Source: Metabacillus rhizolycopersici
Lineage (GTDB): Bacteria > Bacillota > Bacilli > Bacillales > Bacillaceae
Direction: 5' to 3'
Length of the DNA stretch: 45,101 nt
Assembly: GCF_020075705.1 (NCBI RefSeq)
Contig: NZ_JAIQUM010000046.1
Coordinates: 1 to 45,101 of the forward strand
Shown: positions 8,652-17,184 of the stretch, one piece after another
Layout of the letters: every line of letters begins with the position of its first letter
How positions within the stretch are numbered: the stretch's first letter is position 1
Translations under genes and position numbers: made by a program
The notes under the pieces: generated by a model
What the model saw: the letters and a program-made list of their open reading frames with translations, nothing else
The model's database searches: none
What the model was told of the DNA's origin: nothing

Positions 8652-8837
8652 GATGTCCAAAGTGAAATTATTAACTACTTTAATAGGTGTAAATCTATTA
8701 AAAAACTCGTCTCTTTATTTATCTTCATAAATGAAAGGGCTTTCCTTCGGAAAGGGAAAGATATCTATTGCCATCATGAGATTACATAGACATACTATAA
8801 AGTTTTTCAATAAGTTACTGATCAAAGGAGGATTAAT

Positions 8838-10121
8838 ATGAATCAAGGAGTACTAGGTAGGTTTGGTATGGATTCAAAAATGGCTTTTGGGTACCTTGGA
8901 GTTTTGCTTTTTATGATAGGAGATGGTCTTGAGCAAGGTTGGTTGTCATCTTATTTACTTGATAATGGATTAACTATCCAGCAGTCAGCCTTGTTATTTA
9001 GCGTTTATGGTTTAGCCGCTGCAATTGCAGCTTGGCTTTCAGGAGTATTAGCTGAAATTTTAGGACCTCGAAAAGCGATGACTTTAGGATTGGGCTTGTT
9101 CGTATTAGGAACTTTAGTTTTCCTTACAATAGGAATACCAACTATGAATCTTGCAATTATGATCCCAACCTATTCTCTTCGAGGTCTCGGGTATCCATTA
9201 TTTGCTTATTCTTTCTTAGTTTGGCTTACCTACTATGCACCAAGTAAAAAACTTGGAACGGCTATAGGATGGTTCTGGGTTGCATTTGCTGGTGGATTAA
9301 ACGTTTTAGGAGCATATTACTCTAGTTTTGCACTTCCAATATTAGGTGAAATGAAAACATTGTGGAGTGCATTAATCTTTGTCTTTCTAGGTGCTATATT
9401 TGCAATTTTGCTAAATAAAGATGACTCTATTAACAATAAACAGTTTAAAACTAAAGCAGACGTATTTAAATATATGGCAACAGGTATCACTATTGCATTT
9501 AAAAAACCGAAAGTAGGACTAGGCGGAATTGTAAGAACAATTAATACTGCTGGTGCATATGGATTTGTAGTATTTCTACCAGCTTATATGATGGACATCG
9601 GTTTTACGAGAATGGAATGGCTACAAATATATGGAGCGCTTTGGTCAAGTAATGTTATTTTTAATCTAATTTGGGGATTTATCGGGGATAAATTGGGCTG
9701 GCGCAGTACTATCATGTGGTTTGGTGGTGTAGGATGTGCGATCTTTACAGCAGCACTTTATTACGTCCCAGCTGTAATGGGACCGAATTATATGGCAACA
9801 CTTCTTGCAGCTATTTGTTTTGGTGCATGTGTAGCTGCTTATGTTCCATTATCCGCTTTAATTACATCACTAGCTCCAGACAACAAAGGAGCTGCTATGT
9901 CTGTTCTTAACCTAGGAGCTGGTTTAAGTACATTTATTGGCCCTGTAATTGTAGGCATTTTTATAGGTAGTGTAGGCACAGTCGGTGTTATCTGGATTTA
10001 TTCAGGCCTATATTTACTTAGTGCAATTTTAACAAAATTTATCACGCTACCTCAAGAACAAGAAAAGTCTCAATCTACCTATTTTAATACTCTGAAGGAT
10101 GCGTCAGGATCTTACAAATGA
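8838..10121 (+). CDS. MFS polyol permease, RbtT/DalT/CsbX family
   Basis: An integral membrane symporter with about 12 spans over 427 residues. GYLGVLLFMIGDGLEQGWLS, QQSALLFSVYGLAAAIAAWL, LRGLGYPLFAYSFLVWLTYY and IGWFWVAFAGGLNVLG are typical of the group that contains the Klebsiella ribitol and arabitol permeases and B. subtilis CsbX. AAAGGAGG lies 6 bases before the ATG. It is divergent from the COG4091/kinase genes and has a strong promoter with a tandem operator, which suggests substrate-inducible uptake. No gene follows in the same direction. It is the only plus-strand gene of the catabolic part of the window. The substrate is probably a C4-C5 polyol or related compound, not proven. Confidence 0.88.
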   Translation: MNQGVLGRFGMDSKMAFGYLGVLLFMIGDGLEQGWLSSYLLDNGLTIQQSALLFSVYGLAAAIAAWLSGVLAEILGPRKAMTLGLGLFVLGTLVFLTIGIPTMNLAIMIPTYSLRGLGYPLFAYSFLVWLTYYAPSKKLGTAIGWFWVAFAGGLNVLGAYYSSFALPILGEMKTLWSALIFVFLGAIFAILLNKDDSINNKQFKTKADVFKYMATGITIAFKKPKVGLGGIVRTINTAGAYGFVVFLPAYMMDIGFTRMEWLQIYGALWSSNVIFNLIWGFIGDKLGWRSTIMWFGGVGCAIFTAALYYVPAVMGPNYMATLLAAICFGACVAAYVPLSALITSLAPDNKGAAMSVLNLGAGLSTFIGPVIVGIFIGSVGTVGVIWIYSGLYLLSAILTKFITLPQEQEKSQSTYFNTLKDASGSYK

Positions 10122-10186
10122 AATTAGTTTAATACAAAAGTAAAAATATAAAGGGGATTTCATAAAAGTCTATCTATCAATAGGAA

Positions 10187-10266
10187 TGAACTGCACCCCA
10201 ATTGTTAGACACAACCAACAATTGGAGGTGTAGTTTTTTATGCCAAATTTACTTTATAACAAAGAG
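10187..10266 (+). mobile_element. Possible truncated IS3-type left end
   Basis: TGAACTGCACCCCAATTGTT (10187-10206) is followed by an inverted copy (AACAATTGGAGGTGTAG, 10217-10233) that carries a ribosome site. A start codon at 10240 (MPNLL...) then meets a stop after nine codons. IR, GGAGGTG and a short first ORF resemble the left end of IS3-family elements, with the rest lost. Confidence 0.35.
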
Positions 10267-10395
10267 TAGCTTCATTGCATGTAGTTCATTCTCGATGATT
10301 CATAATCTGTATTTTAAAGATCAATCGTCCATTTTCTGGACAGTCCCTTGGCGCCAAATTTACATTCTTATCTCCCAAAATCATAATAAAATAAA

Positions 10396-10422
10396 AAAAC
10401 TCCTTGATTGACAAAGAGTTTT
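10396..10422 (-). terminator. Terminator of the bh-protein gene
   Basis: AAAACTC (10396-10402) pairs with GAGTTTT (10416-10422). On the minus strand the stem is followed by a run of T residues. It lies 40 bases after the stop of the small gene upstream. Confidence 0.7.
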
Positions 10423-10462
10423 AGTGATACTTTCAATAATTATGAAAACAAGTTATAGAAAT

Positions 10463-10795
10463 TTACTTGAATTTCATCTTTTTAGTCAGGTTACGTGCCT
10501 TATTCAAGTAACGAACAGCGCGATACGGTTTACTTACAACACGTCTAGGAAGCTTTATTAAAAATTTGCTTAAATCCTTTTTGTATTCTTGCGATATTCT
10601 AGAGGGCTTTGTTGTGACACGATTGTAAATTTCCTTATAAACCTCTTTCTTCAAATCAACTTTAACTTCTACTTTTCGATTGCACTCTTCGCATTCAACA
10701 CACTTTATTTCGCTGTTTAGATATACAATATTATGTAAAGTATCATCATTACATTCTATACAATAGAGATCGGCCTTCATTTCAGATATTTTCAT
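10463..10795 (-). CDS. Small conserved Bacillus 'bh protein' with zinc-ribbon-like cysteines
   Basis: 110 residues if it starts at the ATG at 10795. I prefer this to an ATG 87 bases upstream because AAGGAGAG lies at the right distance. The N-terminus has C12-X2-C15 and C32-X2-C35-X2-C38, suggesting a small zinc-binding finger. The C-terminal half is basic (KDLSKFLIKLPRRVVSKPYRAVRYL) and could bind nucleic acid or membrane. From memory such proteins are annotated only as 'bh protein' in Bacillus, without a function. It is monocistronic with its own terminator. Confidence 0.7.
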   Translation of the reverse strand: MKISEMKADLYCIECNDDTLHNIVYLNSEIKCVECEECNRKVEVKVDLKKEVYKEIYNRVTTKPSRISQEYKKDLSKFLIKLPRRVVSKPYRAVRYLNKARNLTKKMKFK

Positions 10796-11420
10796 AGCGC
10801 ATCTCTCCTTAGACTCTCTATTCTTGAGAGTTATAAAATTTGTATCATCATTTATGATTTTAAATTTATTTAACTCATTCACACTTCTTAGTAGTATTAA
10901 TCTTACTTTTCCCTTTATAAGTAATAGCTAACAATGGCCATTTATAAGAGATCTATCCAACATTATTACTGTTAGGTACTTTAATTATCGCAATTTTCTA
11001 TATATACATATAAATTATACGTCAATATTTTCTATTCGTAAATATTATTTATTAATGTCTTACAACCTTATATTCCCAAAAATCGAACATACTAACCCTC
11101 TAATAGAAATCGCTTACACTCAGTGTTTCACTACGTCGTCAACAATCACTTTCTGCTTCAAGTCCTTCATGCATTAACCATTTCAATTAACATATTTAGA
11201 TTGAATGACCAAGGATACTCTCTATTCACATAGTCTACGTTCACCCTTTAAAATAATAATTATTATGCATTTTATGGTAAATTGATAATTAACTATTCCT
11301 ATCACCAAATAACCAGAATATGGATTATTCGTTACATTGACTGTTTTCTTATTTTTTGTTAAATATCGATAAATTGTATAGCCCAACAAAAAAATGCAAT
11401 AACCCCACACACTATCTATT

Positions 11421-11453
11421 TTCACAAATGTTCTCCGAAAGAACATTTGTGAA
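11421..11453. repeat. Perfect palindrome, 14-bp arms with 5-base loop
   Basis: TTCACAAATGTTCT (11421-11434) and AGAACATTTGTGAA (11440-11453) are exact complements around CCGAA. There is no T-run, so it is not a standard terminator. It contains ACAAATG and GAACA elements similar to operators elsewhere in the window, but no promoter is visible beside it. Confidence 0.6.
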
Positions 11454-11640
11454 TAATGGTAAATCATTCGTCTATATATGTCAACATAATTGCAATCGAG
11501 TAACAGAATTGACTAGATTCTGACTCCAAGTAGGAAGATGCCGATATTTACCACTTTTAGTACACATCCCCGAAAAAACCCTTATTGTAACATCATGTTA
11601 TTTCGAAAATAGAAGATTCTTTAATCGTATACATACATAC

Positions 11641-11684
11641 AAACCCTCCTATAACAATTTACACAACATTAGGAGGGTTTTATA
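11641..11684. terminator. Terminator-like hairpin downstream of gapN
   Basis: AAACCCTCCT (11641-11650) pairs with AGGAGGGTTT (11671-11680) around a 20-base loop. A short T-run follows on the plus strand only. Position suggests it ends leftward gapN transcription about 85 bases past the stop. Confidence 0.55.
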
Positions 11685-11767
11685 TGCATATTTATATAGA
11701 TTTAATTAGATTTGATTACACTGTTATTCTGCCCCACGGTTAGTCAGTTTTAATCTCTTGAACTCTT

Positions 11768-13228
11768 TTATAAAGAAAGATTTAAAACTGTTACTTTTTC
11801 ACGAGTCATAGATTCGATGCTCCTACGAATCCCCTGCGCTCCCATACCTGATCCTTTCACACCGATAAATGGGAAATGATCTGGGCCACGTTCTGTACGT
11901 CCGTTAATTTGGACAGAACCTGTTTCTATTTTATTTGCAATCGCAAACGCTTTGTTAATGTCTTTTGTAAAGACACTTGCTTGTAAGCCAAATTCTGACT
12001 TATTTGCAATGTTAATAGCTTCTTCATCGGAAGATACACGAATAACAGGTAATACAGGTCCAAATGGTTCTTCCCATGCTGCGCTCATATCTTCTGTAAC
12101 ATGATCTAGAAGAGTCGGATAAATTAAATTACGCTCACGCTTGTTTCCTATTACAACCGTGGCTCCTCTTTCAATGGCATCGTCAATTAAACCTTGAACA
12201 AAATCAGCTGATTGATCATCAATCAATGGAACAACAGTGTTGCCTTCTTCTGGAGAACCTACAGCTAATTTTTCAATTTCTCCTTTTAAAATCCCTACAA
12301 GCTCATCCGCTATACTTTCATGCACTAATACACGCTTAATAGCCGTGCAACGTTGACCTGAATATGAAAAAGCGCCGCTGATAATCTGTTTCGCTGCTTC
12401 GACTAAATCAGCATCTTCACGTACAATCCCAGGGTCTTTCCCGCCAAGTTCAAGTACAAGCGGAATCATGGCTGCTTTCTTTGCTAAGTGCGCCCCTGTA
12501 TTTGTGCCACCTGTAAAGGAAATCATATCGATCCCTTTATGTTCTACTAAGTAATCACCAATCACAGAGCCACGACCTGTTATTAGGTTAACAAGCCCTT
12601 TCGGAAATTCTGCTTTGTGGAGAGCTTCAATCATCTTAATGCCGCTAATAGCTCCTTGCGTAGCAGGCTTAAAGATGACCGCATTTCCTGCAATGAGAGC
12701 TGGTGCTAGTTTTGCGGCAGACAAATTTACTGGATAATTAAATGGAGAAATCGCCAACACTACACCTAGCGGAACACGTTCGATCATGGCAATTTTCGAT
12801 TTAGAACCGCCTGGAAAGCTGTCCCCTTTCATACTTTCACCATGCATATGGAGAGCTTCTTCTACTGTGTAACGAATAAAATCAGCTGTTCGTACCACTT
12901 CGTTTTTCGCATCTTTCAAACCTTTGCCGACTTCTGTCATAATAATCTCGGCAATTTCATCTTGCATGTTGACTAATTCATCTGCCCATTTATATAAATA
13001 TTTCGCGCGTTCTTGTAGCGAAGTTTCTGCCCATTCGATTTGTGCTCCACGAGCAAAACCAATAGCTTCATCCACTTCTTCTTTCGTGATTGCTTGTACT
13101 CTTCCCATCACCTCGTAGAGATAAGGCGACCGGATGTCAATCGTCTGTCCTGACTGACTTTCTTTCCATTGCCCATTCACATAAAATTTATAATCTGTTA
13201 CCTTTATGGCAGATACTGATGCTAACAT
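11768..13228 (-). CDS. gapN: NADP-dependent non-phosphorylating glyceraldehyde-3-phosphate dehydrogenase
   Basis: It oxidises glyceraldehyde 3-phosphate directly to 3-phosphoglycerate with NADP, yielding NADPH and bypassing ATP formation. It belongs to the aldehyde dehydrogenase superfamily: general base E260 in LELGGKDPG, catalytic C294 in YSGQRCTAIKRV, and coenzyme motif ISPFNYPVNLSAAKLAPAL. The GQRCTAIKRVLV block is characteristic of GapN rather than of succinate-semialdehyde dehydrogenases. Length is 486 residues; AAGGAGG lies about 10 bases before the ATG. It follows ptsI after a 395-bp gap, so it may be its own unit. It fits a pathway that ends in triose phosphate. Confidence 0.85.
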   Translation of the reverse strand: MLASVSAIKVTDYKFYVNGQWKESQSGQTIDIRSPYLYEVMGRVQAITKEEVDEAIGFARGAQIEWAETSLQERAKYLYKWADELVNMQDEIAEIIMTEVGKGLKDAKNEVVRTADFIRYTVEEALHMHGESMKGDSFPGGSKSKIAMIERVPLGVVLAISPFNYPVNLSAAKLAPALIAGNAVIFKPATQGAISGIKMIEALHKAEFPKGLVNLITGRGSVIGDYLVEHKGIDMISFTGGTNTGAHLAKKAAMIPLVLELGGKDPGIVREDADLVEAAKQIISGAFSYSGQRCTAIKRVLVHESIADELVGILKGEIEKLAVGSPEEGNTVVPLIDDQSADFVQGLIDDAIERGATVVIGNKRERNLIYPTLLDHVTEDMSAAWEEPFGPVLPVIRVSSDEEAINIANKSEFGLQASVFTKDINKAFAIANKIETGSVQINGRTERGPDHFPFIGVKGSGMGAQGIRRSIESMTREKVTVLNLSL

Positions 13229-13623
13229 CCTAAAAATTCCTCCTTCATTCGCTTATCCAATAATATAAATTTAATGAGATTGAATATTCAGTCTATTTTC
13301 AATAAAAATTTTATAGATAGTTATTTAATTAAATCTATCACAATATGTCTATTAAATCCGATTTATCGGGATATCAATGATAACAAACTATCGATTGTAT
13401 TACTGATTTGCCAAGGAATATAATATCCAATACGATAAATCCAACGTGTAAGTTGGACTTATATATGAATTCTCCTTAATATAAGATTGGAACATAACCT
13501 GTCCAAAATAAGCATGTTACGTCCCACTTAGTCATAAAACGAGCTATTAATCTTCCAAATTACTACTAAAAATCTCTCTTTTTAACTGCCCGACTGGAGC
13601 AAACAATATAAATTAAACTTCAT
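13229..13623. other. Intergenic region between ptsI and gapN
   Basis: A/T-rich, no ORF. A small hairpin, TCCAAC...GTTGGA, lies at 13440-13457. I do not see the shared operator here, so gapN is probably controlled differently or by read-through. Confidence 0.5.
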
Positions 13624-15336
13624 TTAAAGATGACTTTTCACCAATGATACAACTTCTTCTGTTGTAGACATGGAGAGAATCGCTTCTACGTGCTGTTCCA
13701 TCTCTGCTTTTGATAAATGGCAAATTTGAGAGCGTGCTTTTAAAATAGATGTCGCACTCATTGAAAATTCGTCTAATCCTAATGCAAGAAGAATTGGAAT
13801 GGCAATTTCATCTCCTGCCATTTCTCCACACATACCTACCCACTTGCCTTCTTTGTGGGCCGCGTCAATGACCTTTTTTATTAAGCGAAGGATAGCTGGA
13901 TTATATGGCTGGTAAAGATAAGAAACGCGCTCGTTCATACGATCAGCAGCTAATGTGTACTGAATTAAATCATTTGTTCCGATTGAAAAAAAGTCCGCTT
14001 CTTTTGCAAAAAGGTCAGCGATAACCGCAGATGATGGGATCTCTACCATCATCCCTACTTCAATGTTGTCAAACACCTTAATATCTTCAGCTTGAAGTTT
14101 TTCTTTTTCTTCTACTAAAATTGCTTTTGCTTGACGGAATTCATCTAGGGTCGCAATCATCGGAAACATAATTTTCAAATTACCGTGTACACTTGCACGT
14201 AATAACGCACGAAGCTGGGTACGGAACATATCTTGCATCTCCAGACATAAACGAATCGCACGGAATCCTAAAAATGGATTCATTTCTTTCGGAAGATCTA
14301 AGTAAGAAAGTTCTTTGTCACCGCCAATGTCCAATGTACGAACAACAACTGGCTTGCCTTCCATACGCTCCAATACGGTTTTATATGCATCGAATTGTTC
14401 TTCTTCCGTTGGCAGTGCGTCCCGTCCCATATATAAAAATTCAGTACGGTATAACCCGACACCCTCACCACCATTTTCAATCACACCTTTTACATCATCA
14501 GGAGTCCCTATATTCGCGGCTAATTCCACATAATACCCATCAGCCGATACAGTTTTTTCATTAACAAGCTTTGCCCACTCCGCTTTTTGCGCTTCATATT
14601 CTACACCTTTATCTTCATATTGTTTCACAACATCTTCTGTCGGATTAACAATAACTTTTCCATCTAAACCGTCCACAATAACTAACACACCGTTTTCAAT
14701 ATTTGCCGTAACCGCTTGGGTTCCGACAACCGCCGGAATTTCTAGCGAACGGGCCATAATCGCCGAGTGTGAAGTGCGTCCGCCGATATCAGTTGTGAAG
14801 CCTTTTACGTATTGACGATTTAATTGCGCTGTATCTGAAGGAGTTAAATCTACTGCAATAACGATGACTTCTTCAGATATCATACTTGGGTTTGCAATGG
14901 TCACACCTAAAAGATGAGCCAGCACACGTTTCGTTACGTCACGAATATCTGCTGCACGCTCTTTCATGTATTCATTATCCATCGACTCGAACATGTTCAC
15001 AAACATCGCGGCCACTTCGTTTAAAGCATATTCAGCATTGACTTGCTCGGTTGTAATTTTATCTTTAATAGGATTAAGTAGTTCTGGATCACTCAGAACA
15101 AGAAGGTGCGCAGCGAAAATCTCTGCCTTATCTTCTCCCAATTCTTGACGAGCATGCTCTTTGATGACTTCCAGCTCTGATTCAGATTGTGCAACTGCCT
15201 TTTCAAAGCGCAATATTTCTGCACCCGTATCCGTTACTGATGTCCTTTCAACTGTAAGCTCAGGATTCTCTAAGCGGAAGGCCTTGGCAATAGAAATCCC
15301 TGGGGAAGCCGCAATTCCTTTAACTGTTGTAGACAT
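13624..15336 (-). CDS. ptsI: PTS enzyme I (phosphoenolpyruvate-protein phosphotransferase)
   Basis: It takes phosphate from PEP and passes it to HPr, starting the sugar PTS relay. The phospho-histidine is H190 in [13 protein letters not shown]. The C-terminal PEP-binding barrel has [29 protein letters not shown] [12 protein letters not shown] and the active-site Cys in GMCGEMAGD. The 570-residue length is canonical. GAGGGG lies 11 bases before the ATG, slightly far. It is not next to ptsH as in the usual ptsHI operon but ends a glucitol-type PTS cluster. It may be a second enzyme I serving this system; whether another copy exists cannot be seen here. Confidence 0.92.
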   Translation of the reverse strand: MSTTVKGIAASPGISIAKAFRLENPELTVERTSVTDTGAEILRFEKAVAQSESELEVIKEHARQELGEDKAEIFAAHLLVLSDPELLNPIKDKITTEQVNAEYALNEVAAMFVNMFESMDNEYMKERAADIRDVTKRVLAHLLGVTIANPSMISEEVIVIAVDLTPSDTAQLNRQYVKGFTTDIGGRTSHSAIMARSLEIPAVVGTQAVTANIENGVLVIVDGLDGKVIVNPTEDVVKQYEDKGVEYEAQKAEWAKLVNEKTVSADGYYVELAANIGTPDDVKGVIENGGEGVGLYRTEFLYMGRDALPTEEEQFDAYKTVLERMEGKPVVVRTLDIGGDKELSYLDLPKEMNPFLGFRAIRLCLEMQDMFRTQLRALLRASVHGNLKIMFPMIATLDEFRQAKAILVEEKEKLQAEDIKVFDNIEVGMMVEIPSSAVIADLFAKEADFFSIGTNDLIQYTLAADRMNERVSYLYQPYNPAILRLIKKVIDAAHKEGKWVGMCGEMAGDEIAIPILLALGLDEFSMSATSILKARSQICHLSKAEMEQHVEAILSMSTTEEVVSLVKSHL

Positions 15337-15439
15337 TATTTTACTAACCCCTCACTTTTATACTTTTTTAAAGTTACTTTTGGGTTACAATCTTCTGCTT
15401 TTCCAAAATAGATTTCAGGTCAATCTATTTTCCTTGTTA

Positions 15440-15709
15440 GCCTTATCTTACAAGCCCTTCCCTTTCCATAAAGCCATACTTCTAAATGATTTCTTTACCA
15501 AGGGCAGAAGCACCAATTTCACTCGCAAGACGTTTTGTCCCAACTTTAGGCAATACCAATTCTTTATATTCGGTGGATTGAGCTTCAAAGCGATGCCAGG
15601 CAGGCATACTAATAATAGATACATCAATCCCCACTTGCGTCAACGCTTGTTGTGCTTTCACTGCAAGGTACACTTCAAAACCTTTGTAATGAGGAATAAG
15701 AGATAATAT
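15440..15709 (-). pseudogene. Decayed C-terminal fragment of transketolase
   Basis: Directly after the gutM stop, the frame from about 15706 reads GFEVYLAVKAQQALTQVGID, then MPAWHRFEAQSTEYK, then LPKVGTKRLASEIGASALGK. These match the end of transketolases (GSEV.LA..AQ..L, W.RFE.Q...Y, LP..VTKR.A.E). KRLASEIG is joined directly to GASALGKEII, so roughly 20-30 residues that normally lie between them are missing. A TAG (15484-15482) then interrupts before KYGF, the usual C-terminal motif. The N-terminal ~550 residues are absent. It cannot be functional. It suggests the operon once carried a full transketolase. Confidence 0.8.
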
Positions 15710-16114
15710 TCAATTAGCTGACAAATCTATGGTTGTTAATACATTTGTATTTCTCTTTTCCATTTCATTTTTAATCATTTGGATTGCATTTTCCGTTACT
15801 TCCTTGTATTTTTCTTTTCCATTCCAATCCATGCGAAAGATATTTTTACCTTCATAACTAGGATCTTTACGGAATCTTGAAAAAACGGTGAGCCCAGATA
15901 GAATTCGACATTCTGTAATTTCCCCATGAACATCGGTAACCATAATGCAGACCTGACCTAACTTAAATTTTTGTTGATTCATTCCCACACCAAGATAGCC
16001 TACTGATCTTTTACTCATTTTTCTAAGTACGCTTTGATAATATTTAATGTGCAGAACCCCTGTAAGGAATTGCAAAACCATAAAAAAAACAATAATGATC
16101 AATAATTCTTTCAC
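15710..16114 (-). CDS. gutM: GutM-like glucitol operon activator
   Basis: A 134-residue protein with one N-terminal membrane segment (about 3-24, LLIIIVFFMVLQFLTGVLHI) and a cytosolic part, matching GutM/SrlM, an accessory activator of glucitol operons. Family-like segments are KRSVGYLGVGMNQQKFKLGQVC and ECRILSGLTVFSRF. It starts at GTG with GAGGAG 7 bases upstream and follows the hydroxyacid dehydrogenase stop by 2 bases, so translation is probably coupled. Mechanism is poorly known. Its presence supports a glucitol-type origin for the operon. Confidence 0.85.
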   Translation of the reverse strand: MKELLIIIVFFMVLQFLTGVLHIKYYQSVLRKMSKRSVGYLGVGMNQQKFKLGQVCIMVTDVHGEITECRILSGLTVFSRFRKDPSYEGKNIFRMDWNGKEKYKEVTENAIQMIKNEMEKRNTNVLTTIDLSAN

Positions 16115-16116
16115 TT

Positions 16117-17133
16117 TTATTCTCCTCGTTTAATCGCTAGGTTGGAAATCTCCTGAATGATTCTTTTTGCCAGGATTTTAGGTGAATTGGCAAAGTTTCC
16201 AATCGTCGAACCCGCAATATGTGGTGTTATCGTTATATTGCCGAGCTGTAAATAAGGATGGTCTTGTGGTAATGGTTCTTGATCGTACACATCTACCGCC
16301 GCACCAGCAATTACTTTTTCTTGTAAAGCTTCAATTAGATCCCGCTCATTGATTAACCCAGATCGAGCACTATTGATCACAACTGCAGTTTTTTTCATTT
16401 TTTCAAAATGGACCTTATTGAGCATATGCTTTGTTTGTTCCGTTAATCGATAATGCATCGAAATGATGTCTGCTTCTCTGACCAATGTATCCAAATCAAC
16501 CTGGGTATCTTCTGCTTCTCCCTTGAAGTAATCATCAAAAAAGATAATTCTCCCTCCAAACGGGCGAAGAAGATCAGCAACTCTTTGTCCTATCGCACCG
16601 TACCCAATAATTCCAATGGTTGATTCTTTCAATTCCGGGGATAAAATACCATTTGGATAATTTTTTTCCCATTTACCATTTTTTAAATAATAGTTTCCTC
16701 GCGATATATTCCGAATTTCCGATAAGATTAAACCTACAGTAAATTCAGATACACTTGTATTACTTCTTCCAGGTGTATTAAATACTTTGGTTCCTTTTTC
16801 TTCCGCATAACGATAATTAACATTTTCAATCCCAGCTCGAAGTACACCTAATATTTTCAAGTTATTACTTTTATCAATCACTTGTTTCCCGATCGGTGCA
16901 AATTGAGTAATGATAATATCATAATCCTCAATACCATCTAAAATCTCAGCAGGTAAAGCAATGGCCTCACTTCCTTCTTGCTCCAACTTTATATTATCCC
17001 TCTGTAAAGCTTCTAAGTCTTCATGAAGCCATTCCTTAATGGTAATTTCAACACCTTGATTACGTAATTCAACTAAACCATCTTCCATCATATCTTTCGT
17101 AATAAATAAATCAGAAATAGCTAAACATTTCAT
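16117..17133 (-). CDS. D-isomer-specific 2-hydroxyacid dehydrogenase
   Basis: An NAD-dependent oxidoreductase of the phosphoglycerate/glycerate dehydrogenase family. The coenzyme motif GIIGYGAIGQ lies at 174-183. The catalytic triad is R257 (NSARSGLI), E286 (DVYDQEPLP) and H305 (TPHIAGST). NTPGRSNTSVSEFTVGL (119-135) resembles the substrate-loop region of SerA-like enzymes. Length is 338. Within this operon it probably oxidises or reduces a hydroxy-/keto-acid derived from the imported polyol, or an onate phosphate. Which one is not deducible. Confidence 0.85.
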   Translation of the reverse strand: MKCLAISDLFITKDMMEDGLVELRNQGVEITIKEWLHEDLEALQRDNIKLEQEGSEAIALPAEILDGIEDYDIIITQFAPIGKQVIDKSNNLKILGVLRAGIENVNYRYAEEKGTKVFNTPGRSNTSVSEFTVGLILSEIRNISRGNYYLKNGKWEKNYPNGILSPELKESTIGIIGYGAIGQRVADLLRPFGGRIIFFDDYFKGEAEDTQVDLDTLVREADIISMHYRLTEQTKHMLNKVHFEKMKKTAVVINSARSGLINERDLIEALQEKVIAGAAVDVYDQEPLPQDHPYLQLGNITITPHIAGSTIGNFANSPKILAKRIIQEISNLAIKRGE

Positions 17134-17184
17134 TTATTTATTTCTCCCTTCACTATTAACACATATGATTCGTATCATTACTTG

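Larger units (their letters stand above)
8291..8837. other. Divergent regulatory region between COG4091 copy 1 and the polyol permease
   Basis: This 547-bp gap holds two outward-facing sigma-A promoters, each with a tandem operator at or just after the start point, and a hairpin between them (8517-8538), all listed separately. A small CTTTCC...GGAAAG hairpin lies in the permease leader near 8750. No ORF is seen. Confidence 0.75.
10122..10462. other. Intergenic region with insertion-sequence debris and a terminator
   Basis: It holds the IS-end-like sequence at 10187-10266 and the minus-strand terminator at 10396-10422. About 130 bases between them (10267-10395) match nothing I recognise. Confidence 0.5.
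10796..11767. other. 972-bp gene-poor region
   Basis: No convincing gene. It holds a perfect 14-bp-arm palindrome (11421-11453) and a terminator-like hairpin (11641-11681). An 81-codon minus-strand ORF (11222-11467) lacks a ribosome site and is not accepted. The DNA is very AT-rich and may be old insertion scar. Confidence 0.5.

Noticed and set aside
11222..11467. 81-codon minus-strand ORF with hydrophobic segments
   Set aside because: No ribosome site at either possible start, its start region overlaps the perfect palindrome, and the AT-rich DNA gives chance hydrophobic codons.
11768..13228. Succinate-semialdehyde or generic aldehyde dehydrogenase
   Set aside because: The GQRCTAIKRVLV block and surrounding residues fit GapN better.
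14193..14564. 123-codon plus-strand ORF opposite ptsI
   Set aside because: Lies wholly inside the antisense of a well-conserved gene and has no ribosome site or recognisable motif.
15372..15390. Possible sixth copy of the shared operator before ptsI (CAAAAGTAAC is identical to part of the COG4091 copy 1 site)
   Set aside because: No -10 box at the right place and no second site 19 bp away.
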